Position numbers and translations under genes: made by a program. Of a stretch of 64,000 nucleotides of DNA, positions 29,042 through 38,490 are shown piece after piece. Numbering within the stretch: position 1 is the stretch's first letter; every line of letters begins with the position of its first letter. The DNA lies in assembly GCF_025643255.1 (NCBI RefSeq), contig NZ_CP087112.1, positions 124,001 to 188,000 on the forward strand, written 5' to 3'. The stretch comes from Halomonas sp. 7T. Its GTDB lineage: Bacteria > Pseudomonadota > Gammaproteobacteria > Pseudomonadales > Halomonadaceae. The notes below the pieces were generated by a model that worked only from the letters and a program-made list of their open reading frames with translations, was not told where the DNA came from and ran no database searches.

Positions 29042-30187
29042 TTATTGCTTAAAAGGCGGATTGAAGCGGGCGATAAAGCGCGCATCAATCCGCTTTTTCC
29101 ATTCCCATACCCAACGGCCTGAAAAGCCGATGGCTCCCCGGCTAGCAATCGCATGACCGTCACCGGTGCCGATCAGGGCCAGAACGCGTTTAGGTGGCTG
29201 CCAAGCGGTCTGCGGTTCATGGTGGCAGGCGGCGCGCAGGTTCTCTGCCAGCACTGGCCCCTGGCGCACGGCGTATACCCCGGCTTTGGGTAGCGGAGGA
29301 TTAAACTGGGCACAGTCGCCTGCGGCAAACAGCTGAGGAATACCGGTAACCGCTAAGGTTCGTTCGGTAAGAATAAAGCGTCTGTCATCGAGAGGCAGAC
29401 GGGTCTCAGCCAGCCATGGATGCCCCGACGCGCCGGTGGCCCAGAGGACGATATCTGCTGGTAGCGTCTGCCCTTGCTCATCCTGTACGCCACCGTTCAC
29501 CAAGGCAGCACCTCGCCGTTCAGGATGAACCTGAATACCGGCTCGCGTCAGGGCCCGGCGGGTTAACTGGCGAGGTAGCCAGCCAGCATCGCCGAGCAGC
29601 GTAGCGGAAGCGCTCAGCAGATGCCCCTGCCAATCAATGTCTGAGCGGCGCTGGCGCAGCTGGGCGAGTACGCTCATCAGGGTTTCGCAACTGGCGGCAC
29701 CGCCGCCTACGCTGACAACCTGCTGGGTTGAACCGGCAGGCAGCGCCTGAATGCGCGTTTGCAGCGCCTGCCAACGTTGATGCAGCGAGCTTAACGGACG
29801 CATGGCCAGTAGATAAGGCCGCCCATCGTCGTGAGTTGCGGGGAGTTCCAGAGTAGAGCCAACGTTGATTGAAGCAACATCAAAGGAGAGTGTCTGACCG
29901 TTCGCTAGGGTGATCTGTTGAGCGTTGTGATCTAGCGCCACGACGGGTGATTCAATCAACGTTGCCTTGGCTTGCTGGCACAGCGCGGCCACGTCAATCT
30001 GAGTGTCACGCAGCGAGCAGTCACCGGCTAGCCACGCGGGCACGCTGCCAGAGTAAGCGGCCAGACCGCTATCGCTAACCACGGTAATAGCGATCGCAGG
30101 GTCCGGACGCTGGGCAAAGGCTTCTAGCACAAAGGCGTGAGCATGGCCCGCGCCAATCAGGACGAGTTTTTGTAGGGATGCGGTCAT
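29042..30187 (-). CDS. NAD(P)/FAD oxidoreductase of the SelD-N-terminal type (TIGR03169-like)
   Basis: A 381-residue flavoprotein with the NDH-2-like fold. It shows the FAD motif KLVLIGAGHAHAFVLEAF near the N-terminus, the second dinucleotide motif VSVGGGAASCETLM near 150, and the second FAD motif LFAAGDCAQF near 305. The GHAHAFVL variant and overall length match the family that is fused to the N-terminus of SelD in other bacteria. The substrate is unknown. ATG 30187 overlaps the stop of the upstream fusion gene by four bases, so it ends a tightly coupled minus-strand operon. Confidence 0.75.
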   Translation of the reverse strand: MTASLQKLVLIGAGHAHAFVLEAFAQRPDPAIAITVVSDSGLAAYSGSVPAWLAGDCSLRDTQIDVAALCQQAKATLIESPVVALDHNAQQITLANGQTLSFDVASINVGSTLELPATHDDGRPYLLAMRPLSSLHQRWQALQTRIQALPAGSTQQVVSVGGGAASCETLMSVLAQLRQRRSDIDWQGHLLSASATLLGDAGWLPRQLTRRALTRAGIQVHPERRGAALVNGGVQDEQGQTLPADIVLWATGASGHPWLAETRLPLDDRRFILTERTLAVTGIPQLFAAGDCAQFNPPLPKAGVYAVRQGPVLAENLRAACHHEPQTAWQPPKRVLALIGTGDGHAIASRGAIGFSGRWVWEWKKRIDARFIARFNPPFKQ

Positions 30188-32328
30188 TTTTCCTCGCCAC
30201 GACGCCAGCGAAAGTAACGTTCTAATAGAGAGAGAATGCGCTCGGGCTTGTGGGCGTTTTTCCATACCCCTGCGGTGGCTTTGGCGGCTTCGCCCAGAGT
30301 GGGGTAGGGGTGAATCGTGCCTAGTAGTTTGTTAAGCCCCAGCCCATGCTTCATCGCGATGGTGAACTCGCCTAGCCACTCACCCGCATTTTCCGCCACG
30401 ATGGTCGCGCCAAGGATTTTATCTTTGCCGGGCACGGTAAGTACCTTGATACATCCTTCCGTAGCGCCTTCCGCAATGGCACGGTCGCTTTCACTCATGG
30501 CGTAGCGTGTGACTTCAAACGCCACGCCTTTGGCAGTGGCCTCTTTTTCGTTTAGCCCCACCCGTGCCACTTCCGGCTGGACGTAGGTGACCGCCGGCAT
30601 AAAGCGGTAATCGACAGCAAAACTTTTCAGCTCACCAAACAGGGCGTTAACGGCGGCGTGCCACGCTTGATGCGCAGCGGCGTGGGTGAGCTGGTAAGGG
30701 CCGGCTAGGTCGCCGCAGGCCCAAATATTGGGCAAGCGGGTTTGCAGGCGCTCGTTGAGCGCTAGCGTGCCGCCCTCGGTGGTGGTAATGCCCAGCGCTT
30801 CTAGCCCTAACCCTTCTACATTGGCTTGGCGGCCAGCACTCACCAGCAGGTAATCGAACGCTAGGGTGCTGCGTTCCCCCAAGTGCTCAATGACAAGCTG
30901 GTGCTCGTCGCCTGTTTGGTTCACCTCCAGCGCTTTTGCGCCGGTCATCACGGTTACGCCCTCTTGGGTGAGCGTACGCTTCACGTGCTCTCCCACCTCG
31001 TTATCTTCCCGGCTCAGTAGCTGCGCCATGCCCTCCACGAGCGTTACATGGCTACCTAAGCGGGCAAAGCTTTGGCTAAGTTCGCAACCAATCGCCCCGC
31101 CTCCCAGTACGACCAAGCGTTTGGGCAGCTCGGTGAGCGACCATAAATTCTCCGAGGTCAGGAGGGGAGCGTGCTCAATGCCAGGAAGCGAAGGCACGCG
31201 GGGGCGTGCGCCGGTGGCCAGCACGATATGGCGGGCAGTGAGGGTTTTCTCACCCACTTTAATTTCCCAGGGTGACGTGAGCGTGGCGTGATCTTGATAC
31301 ACCGTCACGCCAAGCTTGGTATAGCGCTCGACACTGTCATGGGGTTCGATATCGGTAATCGATTGATGAACGTGGCCCATCACCTTAGCAAAATCGACCT
31401 GCAGCTCGCTGGCAGTCACCCCGAACCTGTTCGCCGTGCGAATCTCATGGGTGGCGCGGGCGGCACGAATTAATGCTTTAGACGGCACGCAGCCGGTATT
31501 CAGGCAGTCGCCGCCCATCTTGTGTTTTTCCACCAGCGCGACCTTGGCCTTAACGGCGCTGCCAATGTAGCTGGTGACAAGCCCCGCCGAGCCGCCGCCA
31601 ATCACAACGATGTCGTAATCAAAGCGGTCCGGACGGGTGAATCCGCGGTAAGCATTGCGTTTTTGCACCAGTAGCGCAATGCGTCGGGCTATCCAGGGAA
31701 ACACCGCCAGCAGCGCAAACGATCCCAGTAATCCAGGGGAAATAATGCCGCTAAGGTTTTCCAGCTCGCCCAGTTGTCCGCCAGCGTTTACGTAAACCGC
31801 CGTGCCGGGCAGCATGCCAAGCTGGCTTACCCAATAAAACGTGGAGGTTTTGAGCCGCGTTAGCCCCATCACCAGGTTGATCATAAAAAACGGAAAAATA
31901 GGCACTAAACGGAGGGTGAACAAATAAAAGGCGCCATCTTTCTCGACGCCACGGTTGACCGTTTCAAACTGGCGGGGAAAGCGTTTCTCAATCAGTTGGC
32001 GAAATAGAAACCGTGAAAGCAAAAACGCCAACGTTGCGCCGAGGGTGCTGGAAAAGGAGATAATTAGCAGCCCCCAGCCAAGTCCAAACAGCGCCCCGCC
32101 CAGTAGGGTGAGCAGTGTTGCCCCAGGTAGCGAAAGGGTGGTCATGACCACATAGACCGCAAAGAAAATACCCGCCACTTGCCAAGGTGATTGCTGAAAC
32201 GCTGTTTGGAAATCGCTGCGATAGGCTTGCAGGGTTTCCAAGGTGAAAAACGTGTGGGCGCCGCTTAGGTAAAAGCCAAGCACGGCCAGTAGCAGCAGAG
32301 TGATAATCAGCAGGCGCTGACGGTTCAT
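30184..32328 (-). CDS. Fusion of VTT/TVP38 membrane domain and mercuric-reductase-like flavoprotein
   Basis: The 714-residue protein joins a membrane domain of the VTT (DedA/TVP38) type (about 1-225, with GGALFGLGWG and RLVPIFPFFMINLVMG) to a complete class I disulfide reductase. The reductase has the FAD motif GGGSAG at 244-249, the redox pair Cys275 and Cys280 in GGDCLNTGCVPSK, and an NAD-binding GGGAIGCELSQ. ATGCGDLAG-like FAD II appears as WACGDLAGPY, and the C-terminal interface has HPYPTLGEA. No extra mercury-binding cysteines are seen at the C-terminus. ATG 32328 follows GGAG. Confidence 0.8.
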   Translation of the reverse strand: MNRQRLLIITLLLLAVLGFYLSGAHTFFTLETLQAYRSDFQTAFQQSPWQVAGIFFAVYVVMTTLSLPGATLLTLLGGALFGLGWGLLIISFSSTLGATLAFLLSRFLFRQLIEKRFPRQFETVNRGVEKDGAFYLFTLRLVPIFPFFMINLVMGLTRLKTSTFYWVSQLGMLPGTAVYVNAGGQLGELENLSGIISPGLLGSFALLAVFPWIARRIALLVQKRNAYRGFTRPDRFDYDIVVIGGGSAGLVTSYIGSAVKAKVALVEKHKMGGDCLNTGCVPSKALIRAARATHEIRTANRFGVTASELQVDFAKVMGHVHQSITDIEPHDSVERYTKLGVTVYQDHATLTSPWEIKVGEKTLTARHIVLATGARPRVPSLPGIEHAPLLTSENLWSLTELPKRLVVLGGGAIGCELSQSFARLGSHVTLVEGMAQLLSREDNEVGEHVKRTLTQEGVTVMTGAKALEVNQTGDEHQLVIEHLGERSTLAFDYLLVSAGRQANVEGLGLEALGITTTEGGTLALNERLQTRLPNIWACGDLAGPYQLTHAAAHQAWHAAVNALFGELKSFAVDYRFMPAVTYVQPEVARVGLNEKEATAKGVAFEVTRYAMSESDRAIAEGATEGCIKVLTVPGKDKILGATIVAENAGEWLGEFTIAMKHGLGLNKLLGTIHPYPTLGEAAKATAGVWKNAHKPERILSLLERYFRWRRGEEK

Positions 32329-32404
32329 GGCAGGCTCCATCGGAACTGAGTAGTTTTAAAAGCAGAACATTCGTTCAGTGTCAGTGACGCGCAGCGTCAA
32401 TTAC

Positions 32405-33037
32405 TTACACGCTGGCTGCGTTCTGCAGGGTTTGTTGCCAGCGCTGCCAATCTTCTGGGCGGTCAATGTCCCACATGGTGTCGGGAAAGGAAGCTTTTAA
32501 CGCCAGCGCGGCTAGCCGTTGACAGGTGACCTTGAGCACTTGCTCAGTGCCCCAGGGAATTCCCTCAAACAGGCTTGGGTGGTCGTCGTACGTGCCAATC
32601 AACCCGTAGCCGCCATCTTCGGCAGGTAAAATCACCACAGGTGCGCTTTCAAACGCTGCGCGGCACTGCTTTAGCATGCCAACGGTAATGCTAGGGCAGT
32701 CGGTGCCCATCACCATGGAGGGGCCTGGCGTGCTGTTGAGTGCATAGCGTACGCGCATTCCCACGTCACCCTGTTGTTGAGCGGCAAGGGCTATACCGTG
32801 GTGCGACTGGAGCTCCAAAAACAACGGATGCTGATGCTCCAGGGAGGTCCATAGTGTGACGTTCAATGCTCCTAATGCTTGGCAGGCGGTAGCAACGCAG
32901 TGGCGAACCATAGTGGCATGGGCTTGCGCCGCGCCTTCTGGCCCCAGATAAGGAATTAAGCGCGTTTTCGCCCGTCCTGGGAGGGGCGCTTTGGCCAGCA
33001 GGTGTAGATGGGGCTGTACGGTTGGCTTAACGGGCAT
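32405..33037 (-). CDS. TIGR04282-type glycosyltransferase-like protein (DUF2064)
   Basis: This 210-residue nucleotidyltransferase/GT-A-like protein has LLAKAPLPGRAKTRLIP at the nucleotide-binding start, VMGTDCPSI with the acidic metal site, and LPAEDGGYGLIGT. The family is named transferase 1, rSAM/selenodomain-associated, or arsenosugar biosynthesis glycosyltransferase in curated sets. No radical SAM partner (ArsS) or ArsM lies in this window. It overlaps the next gene by 11 bases. Confidence 0.75.
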   Translation of the reverse strand: MPVKPTVQPHLHLLAKAPLPGRAKTRLIPYLGPEGAAQAHATMVRHCVATACQALGALNVTLWTSLEHQHPLFLELQSHHGIALAAQQQGDVGMRVRYALNSTPGPSMVMGTDCPSITVGMLKQCRAAFESAPVVILPAEDGGYGLIGTYDDHPSLFEGIPWGTEQVLKVTCQRLAALALKASFPDTMWDIDRPEDWQRWQQTLQNAASV

Positions 33038-33707
33038 GGCGATACTCCTTGGCCAGTTGGCTGGCGCTGACGCCGCGCCAGTAGCGGTAGCGCAACCGCC
33101 ACATCAGGCAAATGGTTTTCCAAGCGCCGAACTGATCCCAGCGCCGTCCTGAGCTTACCACTTTAGTGCGTAGGCTAGCGGGGGAAGAAAGTGCCTTCAG
33201 CCGCTTGCTTAATGCGATATCTTCCATTAGCGGCTGATCGGGAAAACCGCCCACCGCGTCAAACGTCTCGTGGCGTAGAAACATTCCCTGGTCGCCGGTG
33301 GCGATACCGCTTAGCCGTGAACGCAGGTTCATCATTTGGCTAACGATGGGCAGCCAGCGGCTATGGCCTTCAAGCTGAATATCAAAGCGTCCCCAGCCGT
33401 GCGTGCTCAGCGCCTGGGTGATCTGTTCAACAGCGCCTTCGGAAAGCCGCGTATCAGCGTGTAAAAACAGCAGCGCCTCAGCGCGTGCGTGTTTGGCACC
33501 CAGATTCATCTGTCGTGCCCGGCCAGGCTCGCAGGCCAAGAGCGTATCCGCGAGCGGGGAGGCCAGTGCCACGCTGTGATCCTGGCTGCCGCCATCCACG
33601 ACGATAATCTCAATGCCTGAGGCGCGCAGTGATTGCAGTCGCGCCAGCGTCGCTTGAATGCTGGCTGCTTCGTTGAGCATAGGAATGATAATGCTAAGTT
33701 TTGGCAC
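33027..33707 (-). CDS. TIGR04283-type family 2 glycosyltransferase
   Basis: The GT2 core shows LSIIIPMLNEAASI, EIIVVDGGSQDHSV, FLHADTRLSEGAV with the metal-binding His-Ala-Asp, and GDQGMFLRHETFDAVGGFP. The usual partner of TIGR04282 proteins, it is linked to arsenosugar-type clusters. GTG 33707 is preferred (226 residues, family-like N-terminus VPKLSIIIP), 13 bases after the ABC ATPase stop. The open frame runs on to 33875, so ATG starts at 33761-33773 within the ATPase gene cannot be excluded. Confidence 0.75.
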   Translation of the reverse strand: MPKLSIIIPMLNEAASIQATLARLQSLRASGIEIIVVDGGSQDHSVALASPLADTLLACEPGRARQMNLGAKHARAEALLFLHADTRLSEGAVEQITQALSTHGWGRFDIQLEGHSRWLPIVSQMMNLRSRLSGIATGDQGMFLRHETFDAVGGFPDQPLMEDIALSKRLKALSSPASLRTKVVSSGRRWDQFGAWKTICLMWRLRYRYWRGVSASQLAKEYRHAR

Positions 33708-33720
33708 TTCAGCGCCTGAA

Positions 33721-34365
33721 TTAGCCAAGGGCAATAATCGGTCCTCCAGCAGCAGTAGCATCGGCTTCATCATGGGTGACCAGCAGGGCGGGCAGTCCCG
33801 CTTCCCGCAGTTGCCCAAAGACCAGCGCGCGCATCTCTTGGCGAAGCGCGGTGTCGAGTTTGGAGAAAGGCTCATCCAGGAGCACAGCGCGAGGTTGTGA
33901 AAGCAGTAAGCGTATCAGTGCTACCCGGGCTTGCTGACCGCCAGAAAGCGTGGCGGGATCGCGCGCCTCGAAGCCCGCCAGCCCCACCTGTTCAAGTGCC
34001 TGGGCGATTCGGGCTGTTTTATCGCGAACGCGGCGGGGTAACCCAAAGCGACAATTACCCGCCACGCTCAGGTGAGGAAACAGCATGGGGTCTTGAAACA
34101 GCAAGCCAATACCGCGCTGTTCGGCAGGCAGTGAAAGCACATTACGCTGGCCTAGGTGCACGCTGCCTTGAGCCGCAAAGGCGCTATTTAAAAAACCTGC
34201 CACAAAGGCCAATAGCGTGGATTTACCTGAACCTGATGGCCCCATGACGGTGAGCACTTCCCCAGGCGGCACCGTGGCATCGACGCGCAGTAGCTCTCGG
34301 TCTGTTAAGCGAATACGCACCTTATCTAAGATCAGCGCTTCAGTAGCGGTGTCGTTCACATTCAT
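33721..34365 (-). CDS. ynjD: YnjD-type ABC transporter ATP-binding protein
   Basis: The 214-residue ATPase has Walker A MGPSGSGKSTLL, Q-loop LFQDPMLFPHLSV, signature LSGGQQARVALIR, Walker B VLLDEPFSKLD and the switch His in VTHDEAD. It powers the two-domain permease encoded upstream and the YnjB-like binding protein. YnjBCD importers have no settled substrate, and thiamine-like or phosphonate-like solutes have been suggested by similarity. Confidence 0.82.
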   Translation of the reverse strand: MNVNDTATEALILDKVRIRLTDRELLRVDATVPPGEVLTVMGPSGSGKSTLLAFVAGFLNSAFAAQGSVHLGQRNVLSLPAEQRGIGLLFQDPMLFPHLSVAGNCRFGLPRRVRDKTARIAQALEQVGLAGFEARDPATLSGGQQARVALIRLLLSQPRAVLLDEPFSKLDTALRQEMRALVFGQLREAGLPALLVTHDEADATAAGGPIIALG

Positions 34366-34389
34366 CCTTATTCGCTCATTGCTTGTTAT

Positions 34390-36072
34390 TCAGGTGCTAG
34401 CCCTTGAAAACGTACGGCGGGACACGCCTATCCAGCGCGGCGCAGCCAGGGCGACGATAAAGCCCACCAGCGGCAGAGCTGCCTGAACCAGCGCCCATAC
34501 GCCGATCAAGCGCCGATTTCCGCCGGAGGCCAGCGCCACGGCTTCAGTGGTCACCGTTGAGACTCTGCCCGCGCCAAGAAGTTGAGTGGGTAAATATTGA
34601 CCAATACTCACCGCCAGCCCTACAGCAAACGCAGTGAGCAGGGGTGCCACCATTAAGGGCAAGCGCACCCGCCAAAAAGCGCGGTTGCGGGAAACGCCTA
34701 GCGATTGCGCGACCGACAGCCAGCGAGGGTCTAAGCGGCGGTAGGCCTCTGCTAACGAGAGGTACACATAGGGCAGTACAAACAGTAAATGGCCGGCTAC
34801 CACGAGTGACAACTGTGGGCGAATTCCCAGCTTTTCAGCGGCGACTACCAAGCCAAACAGGAAGGCGATTTGCGGGACAAGTAGCGGTAAATAGAGCAGC
34901 CATAGCGCACGGGTAGGGTGAAGGTGCTGGCGCTGCTCATGCTCTAATGCCGCCACCACCAGCAGGGCGGCTAAGCCGGTTGAAAGCAGTGCAATGAGCG
35001 CCGTTGTGCGCAGTGGGGCCGCCAGCATGGCTGTGCTACGCTGCCAGTGGTCGAAGGTAAATGATTGCGGCAGTAGTTCTGGGAAGCGCCAGAAGCCTGC
35101 GAGAGAAAAAAGCACAAGCCCCACCAGCGCCACTAAGGCACAAAGGCTGGCAAGGGTTAACCCTCCGCGCCCGATGATTTTAAGGGCCGCCTCGCCACGC
35201 TGGCGGTTACCGTTGGTCAGCCATGGCTGGCTGATGAAACGCACTAGTTGCTCCAGTAGCCACCACGTCACAAGCGCCGCCAGGGTGACCCCTAGCTGCA
35301 GTACAGCCGCTGCAGATGCCATAAAACGGCGCGTAATATCAGGGTCGTTAAACCACCCCAGAATCGAGACACTCAAGGTGGGCGGTAAGCGTGGCCCTAG
35401 AATCAGCGCCATATCCACCACGGACGTTGCATAGGCGATAACCGCATAGACCGGTAGTCGAATGAGTGGATAGAGAGACGGGAGCACGACTTTTAGCCAG
35501 GCGGTCGTGGGTGCATAGCCCAGCGAGCGCGCCAGGCGTAAGCGTTTCTCCGAGTGCAGTTGGGGTAGTGCTGCCAAGCTCATTAGCAGTAAAAACGGCG
35601 CCTCTTTCAGCACCAGGCCGAAGGTTAAGGCAAGGCCCCAGGGATCATTAACAATCAGTGCATCCGGAGGGAATTCCCAGCCGGAAAGCCAGGGGGAAAT
35701 AGCGCGTGACATTAAGCCAGAGGGAGCGATCAAGAAGGCTACGCCAAACGCGACTGCCGCGTGGGGAATGGCCAGCAGCGGCGATACTAAGCGGCGCAAG
35801 CTGCGATCCAGCCAGGTATCCTGATTGGCCGCTAAAAACAGCAGGACGATGAGTAAGGCTGCTGCAGTGCTGGCCAGACCGCTGGTAAAACTCACCGCAA
35901 CTGAGCGCCATAACCCCGGCTGGGCGAACAGCATTTGCCATGGAGCGAGCGTTGCGCTTTCGCCGCCCAGCACTGGTAGATAGCCAAAGGCAGGCAGTAG
36001 CACCATGCCCAGCCCTGCGGCGACGGGCATCACCAGCAGGGCAATCATCAGTAGAGGGGCGAGTCTAAGCAT
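34390..36072 (-). CDS. ynjC: YnjC-type ABC transporter permease, two fused domains
   Basis: The 560-residue inner-membrane protein carries two consecutive binding-protein-dependent permease domains, about 12 membrane segments in all. Each has an EAA-type cytoplasmic loop: SLGYAPTTAWLKVVLPSL in the first half and SLGVSRNRAFWRVRLPLM in the second. Such fused permeases serve as both halves of a YnjBCD or ThiP-like importer. The gene begins three bases after the ynjB stop. Confidence 0.85.
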   Translation of the reverse strand: MLRLAPLLMIALLVMPVAAGLGMVLLPAFGYLPVLGGESATLAPWQMLFAQPGLWRSVAVSFTSGLASTAAALLIVLLFLAANQDTWLDRSLRRLVSPLLAIPHAAVAFGVAFLIAPSGLMSRAISPWLSGWEFPPDALIVNDPWGLALTFGLVLKEAPFLLLMSLAALPQLHSEKRLRLARSLGYAPTTAWLKVVLPSLYPLIRLPVYAVIAYATSVVDMALILGPRLPPTLSVSILGWFNDPDITRRFMASAAAVLQLGVTLAALVTWWLLEQLVRFISQPWLTNGNRQRGEAALKIIGRGGLTLASLCALVALVGLVLFSLAGFWRFPELLPQSFTFDHWQRSTAMLAAPLRTTALIALLSTGLAALLVVAALEHEQRQHLHPTRALWLLYLPLLVPQIAFLFGLVVAAEKLGIRPQLSLVVAGHLLFVLPYVYLSLAEAYRRLDPRWLSVAQSLGVSRNRAFWRVRLPLMVAPLLTAFAVGLAVSIGQYLPTQLLGAGRVSTVTTEAVALASGGNRRLIGVWALVQAALPLVGFIVALAAPRWIGVSRRTFSRAST

Positions 36073-36075
36073 CTA

Positions 36076-37293
36076 TTAATTGACGCCATAACGCGTAAGC
36101 CATGCGTCCTGAAGGGCATTCATCCAGCTGGGGTGAGGTTCAGCCAAGGTGTTGGAAAGTGCATCAGCAGGCAGCGCCGAGGGGTGGTTTTCCGCTTGTT
36201 CAAACAGTGCCTTGTCGTTTTCATCTAATTGATTAACGGCCAATACGGTGCGGTCGCCCCACATGCTGAGTGACTGCTTCTGGGCCTGCGCTTCAGGGGA
36301 GAGCAGGAAGTTGGCCAACGCCATGGCACCCGCTTTATGGGGCGAGTTATAGGGAATCGCCACAAAGTGCACGTTGCCCAAGGTGCCGCCTTCCAGCACA
36401 TAACTGCGCACGCTGTCCGGCAGCTCATACTCCATCACTGCCACAGCGGCATCGGTGGGGTAGAAGGAGAAAGCGAGGCTAAGCTCACCGTCACTCATCA
36501 GCGTGCGAAGATTGGGGCCAGACGCGGGAAAGCTACGCCCACTGCGCCATAAATGCGGGTGCAGTTCGTCTAAATAGGCCCACAGCGGCGCGGTGATCTC
36601 CTCAAACGCGGCGTCATCAACCGGTGCATAGAGGGCATCCTCTTGATCGGTCAGCTCGATGAGCGCCTGCTTTAAAAACGTGCTGCCGGTGAAGTCGGGG
36701 ATACGTGGATAGCTGAACCGGCCAGGATTCTCGTTGGCCCAGGCGAGTAACTCCTCGATGCTTTGGGGCGGCGTGTCGGTTTGCGCGCTGTCGTAGTAGA
36801 ACGTAATTTGCGCTTTGCCCCAAGGCGACTCGTAGCCTTCCGTGGGCAGGGTGAAGTCGGTCACCACTTCGGGGTTATCGTCTGGGTGAGTCAGTGCAAA
36901 GTTGGGCAGCGATTCGGCAAAGGGGCCAAACAGTAGGTCCTGTTCGCGCATGGCAGCGAAGTTTTCACCGTTAATCCAGATGAGATCGATACTCCCATCC
37001 TGATGGTTACTGGCTTGCTTCTCTCCGAGCACCCGCGCCACGGCGCTGCTGGTATCGTCTAATTTAACGTGCTCTACATCGACGTTATAGCTTTCCTGCA
37101 TCCGCGCTGCCACCCAGGCAATGTAGCGGTTAGTGCGTGCATCGCCGCCCCAGGCGTTCCAGTACACGGTTTGGCCGTCGGCCTCAGCCAGCACGGCTTC
37201 CCATGCCTGCGGGTCGGGTTCAGCGACCGCAGGTGTGGTCAGGGTCACAAGAGCAAGCGCTACGGCGGAGGCCAGAGCAGAGCATGGATTCAT
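36076..37293 (-). CDS. ynjB: YnjB-type ABC transporter substrate-binding protein
   Basis: This periplasmic binding protein (405 residues) has a signal peptide ending TTPAVAEP. Its N-terminus strongly recalls E. coli YnjB, with GQTVYWNAWGGDARTNRYI and SIDLIWINGENFAAMREQDLL. The start is ATG 37293 after GAGG. An ATG 15 bases upstream is also in frame. No TPP riboswitch was seen upstream. The gene follows the phosphotransferase gene by 24 bases, suggesting one transcript. Confidence 0.85.
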   Translation of the reverse strand: MNPCSALASAVALALVTLTTPAVAEPDPQAWEAVLAEADGQTVYWNAWGGDARTNRYIAWVAARMQESYNVDVEHVKLDDTSSAVARVLGEKQASNHQDGSIDLIWINGENFAAMREQDLLFGPFAESLPNFALTHPDDNPEVVTDFTLPTEGYESPWGKAQITFYYDSAQTDTPPQSIEELLAWANENPGRFSYPRIPDFTGSTFLKQALIELTDQEDALYAPVDDAAFEEITAPLWAYLDELHPHLWRSGRSFPASGPNLRTLMSDGELSLAFSFYPTDAAVAVMEYELPDSVRSYVLEGGTLGNVHFVAIPYNSPHKAGAMALANFLLSPEAQAQKQSLSMWGDRTVLAVNQLDENDKALFEQAENHPSALPADALSNTLAEPHPSWMNALQDAWLTRYGVN

Positions 37294-37317
37294 TTTACAC
37301 CTCATCAAATCAGTTAG

Positions 37318-38352
37318 TTATAGAGCAGCTTGTAGGCACTGAAGTTCACTGTGGACGTGTTCGATAATCGGCAGTGACAGATAGTGCTCAACGCGGTCGC
37401 GTACGTGGTCGATCACGGCCGCATCGGTTAACTCTGCTGACCAATCCTGGCCTCGGTGCTCGGTATCTGTACTTTGCAGGTGCTGGGCGCGCCACTTGGC
37501 GCACCACGTTAGCGACCACAGCCACGTGGCTCGGCGGCAGGCCACCAGGGTTACCGCACTGGGTGATTTGCCCATACGTGTCTGCCAGCGCTGATAAAAG
37601 GCGACGACTTCGTCCAGGCTGAGCACCGCTTGGCTGTTAACATCCCAGGTGGTGGAGGTGTAGAGCGAGGTGTGAGCTAAATCGATACCTGGTAGCCCGT
37701 AGCGGCATTTTTCTAAATCTACCAGCACTGCGCGGCCTTCTTGGGTTATCAAAAAGTTGCCAGGGTGGGTATCAAAACTGATCAGGCAGCGTTCGGCATC
37801 GGGTAGTGAGGTTGGAAGAGCGTTTAGCTCAGCGCGAATACGTGCAATAACAGCGCTACTTAAATTGGCTTTTTCAAGCCACTCGGCTTGGTGGCTGACT
37901 TCCTCACGCATTGCCTGCCAAGGGTCATTGGGGGCGAGTAGAGGAGCGGGGTGTGCTGGCAACGGCAGCTGGTGCAAGCTGGCCAGGGCCTCGGCGATAC
38001 GCGGTAAATCCTGCGGGAGCTGCGCCAGACGACCTTCAATGGCATCGACCAGCAGTGCACCGCGGGGCAGGGCATCGCTTACGGGTAAAATGCCATGCAG
38101 GCGCGGCGTATGCTCGCCCTGGCTGGCGCGCTGGTAGCACGCGGCTTCATAGGCCAGGTTATCTGCAGGGGCAAGGTTCATTTGGCTCTGCTTAGGCAGC
38201 CGTGCCACCCAGTCATCCCCTTTGCGGTGAATCCACACGTGGTCATGAGCCAGCCCAGTATCGGCCATGGGCGACAGTGATTGATAATCAATTTTTGCCT
38301 TCTGCAGGACACTGTTTAGTGCCTGCAGGCGAACCTCTACAGGTGCGGGCAT
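37318..38352 (-). CDS. APH/choline-kinase-like phosphotransferase
   Basis: The 344-residue protein has a kinase-like N-lobe and the small-molecule kinase loop LISFDTHPGNFLI followed by VLVDLEKCRYG, which supplies the catalytic Asp and metal site. The family includes aminoglycoside, choline and thiamine kinases. Being first in the ynjBCD run, it may phosphorylate the imported compound and so trap it in the cell. That is inference. ATG 38352 follows AAGGA, while an upstream frame to 38463 has no ribosome-binding site. Confidence 0.75.
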   Translation of the reverse strand: MPAPVEVRLQALNSVLQKAKIDYQSLSPMADTGLAHDHVWIHRKGDDWVARLPKQSQMNLAPADNLAYEAACYQRASQGEHTPRLHGILPVSDALPRGALLVDAIEGRLAQLPQDLPRIAEALASLHQLPLPAHPAPLLAPNDPWQAMREEVSHQAEWLEKANLSSAVIARIRAELNALPTSLPDAERCLISFDTHPGNFLITQEGRAVLVDLEKCRYGLPGIDLAHTSLYTSTTWDVNSQAVLSLDEVVAFYQRWQTRMGKSPSAVTLVACRRATWLWSLTWCAKWRAQHLQSTDTEHRGQDWSAELTDAAVIDHVRDRVEHYLSLPIIEHVHSELQCLQAAL

Positions 38353-38490
38353 AGCGTTATCCTTGTTACACAAGCTTTTGTTGCCACGTCTATGTGGCTT
38401 TTCTAACGCTAACCTTACACGGTTCGTTGAAAAAAATGATGCAGGCGCGGCTGATAGGCACATTCATCCGCCGATAGAGTATCCAAAACA

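Noticed and set aside
37294..37317. TPP riboswitch in front of the YnjB-type importer
   Set aside because: The gap is only 24 bases and the longer gap before the kinase gene (38353-38490) lacks recognisable THI-box elements.
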